Shown one piece after another: positions 51,730 through 61,917 of a stretch of 64,000 bases of DNA. The stretch spans positions 59,346,115 to 59,410,114 of the forward strand of contig CM042145.1 in assembly GCA_023376005.1 (NCBI GenBank), in the 5' to 3' direction. Numbering within the stretch: position 1 is the stretch's first letter; the number at the start of each line of letters is the position of its first letter. Both the position numbers and the translations under genes were made by a program. Source of the DNA: Doryteuthis pealeii (Eukaryota; Mollusca; Cephalopoda; Myopsida; Loliginidae). The notes below the pieces were generated by a model. The model searched no databases and had not been told where the DNA came from. It saw nothing but the letters and a program-made list of their open reading frames with translations.

Positions 51730-52470
51730 CAATGAACGCAATTACCTAAAATAACCCTGGTTGATATGTCGTTAAAATCAGCCAATAAACCGCTTCGGGT
51801 TTTGTTCCATATGAATTAATCAATGGCTTTTGAGTTCTGTTTGGTTGTTACCCTCACGGACATGATGATGAGACTAAAGTTTGATGTGCTAAGACAACTG
51901 TGTGTGAAATATTTGGAATAAGTGTACTTGATTTAGTCTAGTAGAATATGATTTGTTTAGATAACTGTCAATTATTTTTTTTGTTTCCAAGAATTATTAA
52001 TTCTAATCTATTGAACTTTCTTTTTCTCTACTTAATATTCAGTTAGATTTTAAAGATGGTGCTGAGAAAGAAAAAAAAGTCGCAGTATCTTTATCCATGT
52101 CTTTCTCAAACATACATCCACCTTTTGGTAAAAAATTCCCTTTCTCTCCCTTGATAAGCGTATCTCTCTAGCATCAACAGACATGCACTAAACCAGCCCA
52201 AAAGTTCTGATTTATTAAAATAAAAAGAAAAAAGACTTTATTCTTTTTATATTAACTTTATTGACCCGCATATTTCCACTATCTTCCATCATCTTAAAAG
52301 CAACTTTCGAATTCCAGCCAAATGGAACTTTTTTTTATCTGTCTAAACAAAGAACTTCCTAGGTGCTTTTTGCCGTCTATCAGATAATTGATTTCTTTTC
52401 CATTAAGAGAATTCTATAAAATCAGAATACCGAGTAATCTGAAATGGAAGTATATACATAATATGGCAGA
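51730..52470. other. Sequence with no recognised gene
   Basis: 51370-51420 and 51780-51850 share GATCAATGGTTTTTGATTTC- and TCAATGGCTTTTGAGTTCTG-type sequence, so a local duplication flanks the family P fragment. Otherwise unremarkable. Confidence 0.45.
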
Positions 52471-52475
52471 CTATC

Positions 52476-52593
52476 AGGACCTGTGGATATACCACAGTAT
52501 GATAATTTAATTATTACAACGTTTGATGTGTTTATCAATTTTTATGTGCTACTACAAATAGTTCAATGTGCAAAATGTATAATAATCTCGATT

Positions 52594-52674
<81 letters not shown>

Positions 52675-53168
52675 ACACCCTCTTTTTTCTTTTTTATTCT
52701 TTTCCTTATATTCGATTGAAATAGATTAGCGTTATCGTTTTCACGCGCTTTCCCACTCTCTCTATCTTTCCCCTACTCTCGTTCTTTCTTTCTTGTATTT
52801 TTACGTGAAGCATGTCCTTTTTCTCCCCTTTCTTTCTTTATAATAAAAACGGAATGGTCCATTATTTAGCCGAGGTGACGACAAAATGGTGGACATTCCG
52901 TTTTTATTATAAAGCACGAAGGGGAAGAAATAGAAAATGCTACACAGAAAAATCTATTAAGAAAGAAAGAAAAAGGGTAAGATAGAGAGTGGGTGAAAGC
53001 GCGGTAAAACGATAATGCTAATGTTTTAATCGAACATAATGAAAAGAGAGAGATTTAAATTAAGATTATTATACTTTTTACATATTGAAGTATTTCGTAA
53101 TACCTCTTAAATAAACATATCAAACGTTTTAATAGTTACATTATCATACTATGGTATATCCACAGGTC
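52476..53168. mobile_element. Complete palindromic TIR element, family D
   Basis: Left end CAGGACCTGTGGATATACCA, right end TGGTATATCCACAGGTCC: TIRs of about 60 bp extending through TATGATAATTTAATTATTAC and its complement. The centre (52843-52930) is a second palindrome, CTTTATAATAAAAACGGAAT ... ATTCCGTTTTTATTATAAAG. A (CT)n block occupies 52597-52669. No transposase. Non-autonomous DNA transposon of the foldback/MITE kind; superfamily undetermined. The half-elements at 33.3 and 36.1 kb contain extra internal sequence. Confidence 0.8.
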
Positions 53169-53211
53169 CCGCTAGTAAAGAAATAAGAAAGTAAAAAGTA
53201 AAATAGTCGGG

Positions 53212-53425
53212 TTGGCCTAAAGTCGGTATCAGCCAGACACTGTGGGAGTCTATTCACTTTTCATTAGCACTAGACCGAGGAGATTGTTTTTTGGCATCTG
53301 AGGCGGAGCGCCACCCCTACCATCAATTCCTCACTTTACCGCACAGATTCCGTTACTCGTACGCGGAATTGGCGATGGCCGGTACCGAACCCGGAACCTT
53401 GTAGTTCCTAATCGGACTAAAAGTC
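53212..53425 (-). repeat. tRNA-derived SINE, family A
   Basis: Minus strand: TCCGATTAGGAACTACAAGG, GTTCGGTACCGGCC, CGCTCCGCCTCAGATG, then the end TGTCTGGCTGATACCGACTT. The A-box half is truncated or replaced. Confidence 0.75.
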
Positions 53426-53429
53426 GATA

Positions 53430-54140
53430 TTGCCCATGAACTCCCGACTCTCCACTTAAAATTCTCCGAAAGAGAATTAATAAAAGAGACATGAACTTTA
53501 AATTGTCTATGTAATCCCTCACAAACTCGAAGTGAATATAAATTTATTTGAAATCATGTAAGCATATCCGTGCACTTTATGCCGGCAAATAATCCATCAT
53601 TTCTCGTAACTGATAAACTTTTACTTTCCTCTTTTTTTCTCATTTCCTCCGATAGTTTTCATCTCTGTTTTTAAACATCGCATCAACTAGTTTATTTCTT
53701 GTATACAATGGAGAGAGATTGATTTAGAGCAATATTCTTAATTTGCTAACAAAGAAGAAAGAAAAGAACTGAATGGTTCATCGATTATTTTCGACTCGGT
53801 GATTTAGTAACATGCTTACTGGCAACGTCAGCAATTCCAAGATGGCGACCGCAGATGCAGACGTCTTTGTTGTTCTCGAATTCTTTGATGATCGTAGATA
53901 ACTCGTAAATCCTAATAACATAAATATTCGATATTTCGACTTATCGAGATTGCATTTAGACATTTTAGTGTATCGAACGGAGAAAGAGTGTTTTGTATTA
54001 TTAATTCTTTTTGAGATAAAGTTAAAAATATTTGGCACAAAGATTCTTCGTATCTAATGGTGGAGTGAACACTAAGCATGATATTTGAAATTATTCCGCG
54101 CAACTCTGTTTTGGCTCTTGGGGTAAAAAGAGTATTTTAC
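53430..54140. other. Sequence with no recognised gene
   Basis: Two overlapping minus-strand frames (63 and 86 codons, 53778-54103) show no recognisable domain. Confidence 0.4.
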
Positions 54141-54145
54141 ACTTA

Positions 54146-54738
54146 CTGGCAAATATATGCACCCTCCCGGTGCAAGCATTTAAGTTTTAATGTAATAAAA
54201 TACCATATTAAATTAGAAAGGCTAATGAAACTAAATAAGAAGGCAGATAAAAAGATTTGAAACAGAGGAGTGATATAATAAAAAAAAATAGAACTGAAAT
54301 TTACTCTTCCATCACTCCCGTCTTTCATTGCTAAATTTTTCTAATTTAACTATTTAGTCAAAATAGGAATTAACGAATAAAATTAGTTATTTCTTCTTGT
54401 TAATGGATTTCTTTTAAGATCTATCCCCGAGATTTTTGCTCATATCCATTAAGATGAAACCAAACAATTAGAAATCAATGATACTACGCATTTATTTATT
54501 AAAATCAAATTTTTAATATCAGTATTCAAATTAGCCTTCCCGTTCACACTCTAAGCCACTATTTTGTTGTATATATAAATGCAATTGTATTTTATTAATA
54601 ATGTAAAAAAAATATTAATAATTGAGGTTTAAATGAAAAATAAAATCATGAAGAATGTAACGTGAATAACAAAGAGAATTGTAACTTGAGCTATAGTTTC
54701 GGTTACAGAAGGACGAACACACAATCCCCATCATAAAA
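54146..54738 (-). mobile_element. Non-autonomous Helitron, family 1
   Basis: Minus strand: 5' near TTATGATGGGGATTGTGTG at 54738, interior GTAACCGAAACTATAG, 3' hairpin TGCACCGGGAGGGTGCA and TATATTTGCCAG (CTAG changed to CCAG). Ends are more decayed than in the sister copies. Confidence 0.75.
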
Positions 54739-54739
54739 T

Positions 54740-55169
54740 TTGTCAACACGTTTTTCGACCAAAATTCGCTTACACACACAGTATTCTATGTAAGATTATT
54801 TTGAATATTAGAATAAAATAATGAAAAACAAAATATAAACGTTGTTGTATAGTCAAAGAACCTGTACATTTTTATATCTTTCTGCACTGATATCATCCAT
54901 GTCTGTTTTGAAGAAATCCATAATTTTTTTTTCTCATCAAATTGTGCGCATGCGTATCAGAAACGCCTAGATTTGATTGAGAACGATGTTCGTCTACTTG
55001 TGTCCAACGTCATTTGATGGACGCAATGTCTTTGGCCTGTTCACTTACTTTGACAACTCATCTCAAAAGTACTTTTCTTTTTCTTTCCGCTTCTTAGCTC
55101 GAGGAGGAGGAGGAGAAATCTATGGACAGACGGACGTATTACTCCGTGACACACGGAGTAAAGGGAATT

Positions 55170-55170
<1 letters not shown>
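54740..55170. other. Sequence with no confirmed gene
   Basis: A 138-codon plus-strand frame (54977-55393) begins here, but a third of it is an SLSL tract from the CT repeat and the rest has no domain I recognise. Confidence 0.4.

Positions 55171-55175
<5 letters not shown>

Positions 55176-55239
<64 letters not shown>
55176..55239. repeat. (CT)n microsatellite
   Basis: About 64 bp. Confidence 0.95.
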
Positions 55240-55241
<2 letters not shown>

Positions 55242-55599
55242 TTAAAAATATTTCACGCATAGCACCGTTTCTTCATTTTGTGATTTATATACGTATTTTT
55301 GAATTATTATTATTGTTGTTGTGGGTTCTTTCTTCGTTCTATTGTTTCCATTTTGTGCGCGTCTGTTTGGGTCTCATAGCTTTTCGTTTGTAATGGGGCT
55401 TTTTTTTCTGATTTATTTCATTTATTTCTTTATCATTATTTTTATAGAAAATTTCCATTCCAAATGCCGGGTGAATAATGCTGAGGTTAGCAAGTTTCAC
55501 AAAATCTCACAGCGTGTCACTATCAATCTATCACATTATGGTCATATCTATTTTATTTTTCTCTTCGAGAGAACACAACTGGATTGATAGATTGCTATC

Positions 55600-55810
55600 T
55601 CCAGGTGTATTCCTATGAATCTATCTCAACCTGTTCATGTATGTGTGTTGGTCAGTTTCCCTCCCCCTCTCTCTCCAGATGTATTCCGAACTATCCAACC
55701 AGTCCATGTCTGTCTGTCTCTCTCTCACTCCAAGTGTATTCCTATATATATATATATATATATATCAACCTGTTCATGTCTGCCAGTCTCTCTCTCTCTC
55801 TATCTATCTA

Positions 55811-55873
<63 letters not shown>

Positions 55874-55960
55874 GTGTATTCCTTTTTATCTATCTCAACC
55901 TGTTCATGTCTGTCTCTATCTCTCTGTCTATGTGTGTGTGTGGACGAATGAACGTTTGTT
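55600..55960 (+). repeat. Tandem-like units CCTGTTCATGTCTGTCTC with CT, AT and GA tracts
   Basis: Four related units (about 55605-55665, 55666-55730, 55731-55800, 55868-55925) share GTGTATTCC, TATC(T)CAACC and GTTCATGTCTG before a CT run. Two are separated by (AT)n at 55743-55765 and 55815-55858. Spacing is 60-130 bp, caused by expansion of the inner microsatellites. The long frames here are low-complexity translations. Confidence 0.75.
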
Positions 55961-56497
55961 TTCCCGTATTTCGTTTTACCCCCCCCCCTCTCTCTTCATC
56001 ATTGTTCGTTTACTAATGAAACTTTCCATCCCACCCACCTATTTTCTTTGTTTCGTTCAGGCAATATTTTGTTATTATTCAATTCTAGTGAATGTGTGAA
56101 CATAAGCGGAAACTATCAAAACATAACACCAGAGAGAGAGATTTGTATAAGAGAAATGCACTGAAAATACACAAAGAAAATGAAGCCATTTCCAATCCAA
56201 TATACAAATCTATGATGATTTTTTTTTGGGGGGGGGGAGTTATTCGTCCACACTATGCTATATCGAGAATAACAGATGATTAAAAAGATGACATACGTGA
56301 AGGCATCTAAAATCTTAAAATAACATAGATAACTATGAAATGTTGATCAGAATCATTTAGTTCATCTTAAAATGAAGGACCAATATAATTAAGGAGCCTT
56401 TTTACAAGGGAAACCAAACAGGTTCACGGCTCATTAAGTTTCCTCAAAGTTCTTTTCGCTACATAATTATTAGTTAGCTCATTATTTATGTACAGTA

Positions 56498-56905
56498 AGT
56501 GTAGCGCAGTTGAAAATAACGGTTTAGAGGAGAAACACAGGAAAGATGATTGAGACTTAACCCTGTGTTGACCTACTCTTCTGGTGTCGCCAGTGTGTAC
56601 GTGGGAAGTTAGTTTAGAATGTCAGTTTTGTCTGATGATTGTACGAGAACAGACGGACATGGCGTCTCTCGTCCAAATAGATAAAATCTCCACGCGTTTG
56701 TGTTATATACCCACTTCATGTCGGGTATAAAATGGGGAGGAGAGAGTAGGAATGATGGGTTCTGCTTTGTCGCCGGCCATCTTTCTTCTCGGTTGTTTCT
56801 TTCCCTCTTCTGGGTCGGGATGTCTGTGCTAATTTCGTTGTTTGTAATAAATAAACAAGATTTGATTGTTTTACAAGATGTCTTTATTCTTAATTAAAAA
56901 CACAA
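56498..56905 (+). repeat. Possible solo LTR / promoter-polyA unit
   Basis: Starts TGTAGCGCAGTTG. It has GGGTATAAAATGGGG (TATA) at 56723, about 90 bp of GC-rich leader, and GTAATAAATAAACAAGATTT (polyA signal) at 56845. TATA-to-polyA spacing of about 120 bp is typical of an LTR R region. The end is not defined and no second copy is in the window. The 65-codon frame inside is not supported. Confidence 0.35.
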
Positions 56906-57160
56906 AGCCCAAAGGGGTTTCCAACCGCGCGGTGAGAAGCAGACATCTTGGAAGCAAATGAACCTAGCGTCTTCTCCTTTCTACAAATGGCTAAAATCTA
57001 ACCAACTAAACTTAACTTCCTTTCTCACGTTTTCCCATTGTCGGAAGCCGGGGTCAACTAAAGGTTATGACCTATCAATAATCTAACCAATTTAAATTTA
57101 AATACAAAATCTAACTACATTAAGTCATATCATAAGCTACCCACGAATTATTAAACATTT
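56906..57160. other. Flank of LTR-like unit, unrecognised
   Basis: CACAAAGCCCAAAGGGG and GTCGGAAGCCGGGGTCAAC are GC-rich islands in AT-rich sequence. A retroelement leader is possible. No coding frame. Confidence 0.3.
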
Positions 57161-57164
57161 GTTT

Positions 57165-57415
57165 GTTGGTCTGGGATTCATAAAAACAAAACATGAACTC
57201 TAAACAAAAAGAAAGTCTTGTGTCGTTAAGAACAAAATAACAACACAAGATATCCCAGATCAGATCCAGAATAGATGAAGACTCGGCAAATTAGGAAATT
57301 CAGCCGCTAGCCCAGATATAAACAGATCCAGCCCAAACTAAGATGTAAGATAATAAGATACAAGAAACAGACACTAAGTATTCCAATACAACATTCTTGC
57401 TTTTCTTTTTAGAAT
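57165..57415 (-). repeat. LTR-like repeat, minus copy
   Basis: The minus strand reads GGAATACTTAGTGTCTGTTT, CATCTTAGTTTGGGCTGGAT, CTGGGATATCTTGTGTTGTT and ATTTTGTTCTTAACGACAC, collinear with 46595-46830. Confidence 0.4.
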
Positions 57416-57419
57416 TTTG

Positions 57420-57605
57420 ACATGAAATAACCCCGGATGGTTTTATATGGCGTTAAAATCCGCCAACCATTACTTATTTTCTATTCCGGAGCTTAGAATA
57501 CGCTGACTGTATTGCGTGGGGAAGGGTAAGACTTCCGTCAAAAAGGGTTGGCCTCAGCATGACACTAAACTGCATTTGATCGTGAAGCTCCAGTTCTGAA
57601 TCTCT
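57420..57605 (-). repeat. Dispersed repeat family P, edges
   Basis: GGAGCTTAGAATACGCTGAC, AAAAAGGGTTGGCCTCAGCA, TGACACTAAACTGCATTTGA. Preceded by a truncated left end (GATGGTTTTATATGGCGTTA). Confidence 0.5.
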
Positions 57606-57734
57606 GGTTTAAAAATCGCATAGGTGAGAAACTGTCATTTACCAAGCGCCTTTCACTTCATGTATCAGCTACGCTAAGTTAGATATACATGCTCTATCAA
57701 TGATACTGAGCACTCTTTAGTTATAAATATAGCA

Positions 57735-57735
<1 letters not shown>
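57605..57735 (-). repeat. Repeat M copy next to (AT)n
   Basis: Plus-strand order AAATCGCATAGGTGAGAAAC, TACCAAGCGCC, GCTACGCTAAGTTAGATATA, CATGCTCTATCAATGATACT. The start has the same strand sense as 27980 and the end is reversed, so the copy is rearranged. It runs into (AT)n at 57739-57783. Confidence 0.5.
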
Positions 57736-57785
<50 letters not shown>

Positions 57786-57884
57786 GTTATCTTAATCAGA
57801 AAACTTTTTTTCTTAGTATTTTCTTTGTCTTTAATTTAATGGTGCAGCTTAATCCTTATTAATAGTCCTCTAACTTTTCGTCTG

Positions 57885-57900
57885 TCTGTCTCTGTCTCTC

Positions 57901-57986
<86 letters not shown>
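57885..57986. repeat. (TCTG)n-(CT)n-(AT)n compound microsatellite
   Basis: TGTC TGTC units followed by CT and about 48 bp of AT. Confidence 0.95.
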
Positions 57987-57988
<2 letters not shown>

Positions 57989-58620
57989 GTGTGTGTCACT
58001 CTCTCTCCACCTTTTCATAAGTCTTATTTTATCTCATTCTTATTTGTATGCATGTTTATTCAGGTTTATTCTCTTTCCCTCTCTCCCTCTTTGTCTCTGT
58101 CTGTCTGTGTGTCTTTCTCTCTTAAATCCACCCTTCTCTATCAATCTGATTGTTCCTCCTGTCCCATATCTATCTATCTATCTATCTATTCATCTATCCT
58201 TTATTACTCGACATGTTTAATTTTTCAGTGTAACTTTATTTGTTTTCCTGTCTTTCTCTTTTTAGATCTTCCTAATAATTCCTTCCATTGTCACCTTTTG
58301 TCCGTCTTTTCTTTCTTTCTAGTCACCCCCTCCCTCTCTCTCCCCTTCTCTCTCTCCCACTCTACCTCTCTCTCCATTTTATCACTAGTCTTGGTTACCT
58401 TTTAGGTGTATCTTTATCAGTTTTTTTCTGTCATTCTCTCTTCATATAATCTTTTCTTTCTATAATTTTTTATTCTCATCTCTCTCTCTCTCTTTCTCTT
58501 TTTCTCTCTCTCTCTCTCACACACATTTTACCAATAACCCTTTCCATCTCTCCTACTATTTCTTTTTCGTTTCGTTCCGGCAATGTTTTGTTATTATTCA
58601 ATTCTAGCGAATCCCCCATT
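57987..58620. repeat. Polypyrimidine-rich region
   Basis: CT/TTTC-rich with a (TATC)n run at 58170-58190 and (CT)n at 58479-58518. Long frames here (up to 138 codons) are Ser/Leu low complexity. Confidence 0.85.
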
Positions 58621-59030
58621 CAAACCGAATTTAATCACCTCAGGAAAAAGAATCGCACACATTTCTCATCAACGTCGAAAACGTTGAAGGAATGACAACA
58701 ACAAATTGGAAATGTTTTAAGATTAGATGAAACTTTCTTAGTCGATGTAGTTGTGAGTTAATCTAAGTCAGATGCTGGAAAACAAAATGAAAAAAAAAAA
58801 AGAAAGAACTCTCCTGAAATGAAGGAATTAAAATACATTGCAGCAAAATAAAAAAAATAATAATCAGGGAGAAATTTGATTTGTTGAAGTTTGAAATATT
58901 TCATACCGTAACCTATATTGCTGATTTATTTGTTGTTTTTTTAACGAAATAAATTTTATTTTTTATTTATTCACTGGATATTCTTACAGAATCATGCAAT
59001 ATTTTCTATCTCATACACACATAAATACAC
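58621..59030. other. AT-rich sequence with no recognised feature
   Basis: Nothing noticed. Confidence 0.5.
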
Positions 59031-59039
59031 AAATACGCA

Positions 59040-59041
59040 CA

Positions 59042-59088
<47 letters not shown>

Positions 59089-59089
59089 T

Positions 59090-59135
<46 letters not shown>
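59040..59135. repeat. (CA)n-(TA)n microsatellite
   Basis: Two (CA)n runs split by CATACATA, then AT. Confidence 0.95.
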
Positions 59136-59138
<3 letters not shown>

Positions 59139-59216
59139 GTATGTACACTTCAATACAAATGCACGCACAGACACATTGATATATATATAGAGAGAGAGAG
59201 AGAAAGAGAGAGAGAA

Positions 59217-59330
59217 TTTGATATATAATTGAAATAATCACGACAAGCAAAATTAGCGAATACTGTGTGCGAGGTGCCGAACACTGAACAGCTGTTGCGA
59301 CCTAATTAGGTCTCATCAGCAGTGTATACC
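59217..59330 (-). repeat. SINE family F tail, minus copy
   Basis: Minus strand: GGTATACACTGCTGATGAGA, CCTAATTAGGTCGCAACAGC, then GACAAGC/TTGTCGTGATTATTTCAA and a (TA)-rich end. It matches the 3' half of the plus copy at 59630-59742. No head. Confidence 0.75.
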
Positions 59331-59544
59331 TAAGATTATTACAATCATACATCAAATTCTCTCTATGTATCTTCATACATTTCTGTGCTCAGCATGGGCA
59401 TCAGTACGTGGATGCGTGCCGTCATGCTGGGAAGTCGTGACTCCGAGAGGTAACAGTGTCCTTTGTTATGTTGTAGATTCAGCTAAACGACATACCAGGT
59501 CATAGTAGTTGCGCATTTATCATTGACAAGTTTATTTGGCGAGT

Positions 59545-59742
59545 TTCGTGTGGCGTGTCCGGTGGCCTGGCGGTAGAGTCTCTGACTCTGCGTTCTGGGT
59601 TCTCCGGTTCGATCTCTGTCGGGGAGGAGATCGTAGGTATACACTGTTGATGAGACCTAATTAGGTCGAAACAGCTGTACAGTGGCACGTCACACGTTGT
59701 ATTCACCGAGTTTGCTTATCGTGATTATTTTAATTATATATA
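59545..59742 (+). repeat. tRNA-derived SINE family F, plus copy
   Basis: Head GGTGGCCTGGCGGTAGAGTC (A-box) and TCTCCGGTTCGATCTCTG (B-box, about 35 nt on), then TATACACTGTTGATGAGACC, TAATTAGGTCGAAACAGCTG and the end TTATCGTGATTATTTTAATT. Its 3' end abuts a Helitron terminus. Forms an inverted pair with the minus tail. Confidence 0.8.
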
Positions 59743-60352
59743 CTAGCAAATATATGCACCCTTCGGATGCAAGTATTTAGGTTTTAATGTAATAAAATAT
59801 TGTATCAAATTAGAAACTATTTAAAAAATGATAAGCTGAGGGGGTATAATCGAAAAATAGAACAGCTTTAAATCTAACTCTTCTATCATTTTCCATCACT
59901 CCCGTCTTTCATTTTTCCTAATTTACCTATTTAGTTAGATTATGAAGTATTTAATAAAATTACAGTTCTTTCGTCTTGTTTATGGATTTCTTTTAAGATT
60001 TATCCCCGAGATTTTTTCTCAGATTCGTTAAGAGAAAACCAAACATTTAGAAATCAATAATACTAAGCATATATTTATTAAAATCAAATTCTTAATATCA
60101 ATATGCAAATTAGCCTTCTCGTTCACATTGTAAACCGCTATTTTGTTGAATATATTAATATACTTGCATGTTATCAGTATGTAGATAAATCCAACAATAT
60201 TAATAAGGTAAAACAATTTTTTCAATAATTGAGGTTTAAATAAAAATAAATTCATGATGAATGTGACGTGAATAACTAAGGGAATTGTGACTTGAGTAGT
60301 GACTTAGTTTCGGTTACAGACAGACAAACACACAATCTCCATTATAATAAGA
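59743..60352 (-). mobile_element. Non-autonomous Helitron, family 1 (610 bp, complete)
   Basis: Minus strand: 5' TCTTATTATAATGGAGATTG at 60352, 3' GCATCCGAAGGGTGC hairpin then ATATATTTGCTAG at 59743; A and T flanks. The minus-strand frame 60028-60255 (75 codons) encodes the same peptide as in 32188-32610. Confidence 0.85.
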
Positions 60353-60400
60353 TATATATATGTGTGTGTGTGTGTGCGCGTATGTATGTATTAATATAGA

Positions 60401-61406
60401 TTAGGTATACCAAAAAAAATCGTCTGCCACGTTTTTAAAAACGAATCAAAATTAATTAAATCTATTATTTAAGGTCAAACTTTTGTCTAAAAACGATAAG
60501 TAGTAACATAATGACTATCATTAAAAAAGAAAAAATATCATTACATATGCAGTTTATTTTTAATAGATTTAAAACGATGTTTTGGTCAATTTCGACGAGA
60601 CCCGCCATTTTGTCTCTTTTTCAATGGTTTTAACGCGCTTGTTTACAATTTTAATGTAACATTCACGATTACAAAAAAAAAAAAATCAGGTAATTATCCG
60701 ATTATAATGAAATTTTCAGTATTGATTATCAATTAATGAATCTTATAATGCATCAGTTATTTTATTTCAAAAATTGAATTTAGAACTTTTGCTATGAAAA
60801 ATTAATATGTAAAATTCATTTAGAATATGAAAAGTCTGATGTTCAGTTTAAAATGTTATATTTTTAGATTCTAAAAATAAATATCTATTTAATGCAATCC
60901 TTATTTTATTATACCAAAGTATACTTTTTGAAGATAAACTCAATTGAAAATGTACCCCCTTTTTAAGCAGAGAAAATATCGATGCATAATTGTTTTTCCT
61001 TTATAAGATAATAGCCAATTAAATAATTATCGAAATGAGTAAAAAAGAAATCTCCAAAAAAATTAATTATTTATTATTTTTTTACATTTTATTTTTCGAT
61101 TTTTGGTACTTATTTTCTCATAGAAATGCCCCTGTAAATTTTTTTTCTATTCATAACTTCGGTCTTTTATCTCTTTATTTATACTGTAATTAGTACAGTA
61201 CAAGATCAACTCGAAAGAATGCTGCCCCCCCAACATAAGGGGTCAAAATTAAGTGACCTGAATAAATGAAAGTTTTGAAAATGAAATAAATACTGAAAAT
61301 TTCATAAGAATCCGATAATTCCCTGATTTTTGGTAAATTATTTTCTGTAGGGGGGCTAAAGTAATTTTGTCAAAAATGCATTTTAGAACCATTTGGGTAT
61401 ACCTAA
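60401..61406. mobile_element. 1-kb TIR-bounded element (MITE candidate)
   Basis: The ends are ATTAGGTATACCAAA (60400) and TTTGGGTATACCTAAT (61393-61408), inverted. Further in, TCAGGTAATTATCCGATTAT (60685) pairs with the complement of ATAAGAATCCGATAATTCCC (61304), extending the inverted similarity with unequal spacing. The interior is very AT-rich, contains a C-run block near 61225, and has no transposase. Confidence 0.55.
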
Positions 61407-61409
61407 TAT

Positions 61410-61530
61410 AGATAGTATCGGTTCTATAACTATAAGTAAACAGTGGTAGATATCGTGAATAGAGTATTTATATCTCAGTTAGGGTAGAGTGTTGCTTTGT
61501 TACTTTTCCAACCAAGCACTTAGTTATTCT
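61410..61530 (+). repeat. Repeat M, decayed copy
   Basis: GAATAGAGTATTTATATCTC AGTTAGGGTAGAGTG-type sequence followed by CCAACCAAGCACTTAG. Confidence 0.5.
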
Positions 61531-61917
61531 TCCCACCAATTACCGTTGACTCCATGTCCTCTTCCTTTATGCATACTATATATGGAGCGACCATTTTACA
61601 CTGTAAAGGCAGTAAGCAAAACGGCACCAAAAGGCTAAAATTTCGATCATGTGATCACAATAGTGCAAACTATAAGAACACATGCGCAGGATACAGTGTG
61701 ACAATAATAAAGTTATGTTAGCGTGAATGTGCGAATCATTTTTTGACTCTTCCTCGTTTCTATAAAGAACATACATAAAAAATAATCATATATATGCGAT
61801 GATACAACACGTTATTTATGTGCATATGTACATGTGTGTATTTTCATACAACCAGTAGATTTATTAATCTCATAACCTCTATCTCTCTCTCTTTATATAT
61901 ATATATATATATATAAA
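61531..61917. other. AT-rich sequence with short microsatellite
   Basis: (AT)n at 61893-61914 adjoins the next Helitron. No gene. Confidence 0.5.

Noticed and set aside
54977..55393. 138-codon plus-strand frame as a gene
   Set aside because: It bridges a (CT)n tract and T-rich sequence. The first 60 residues show no recognisable domain.
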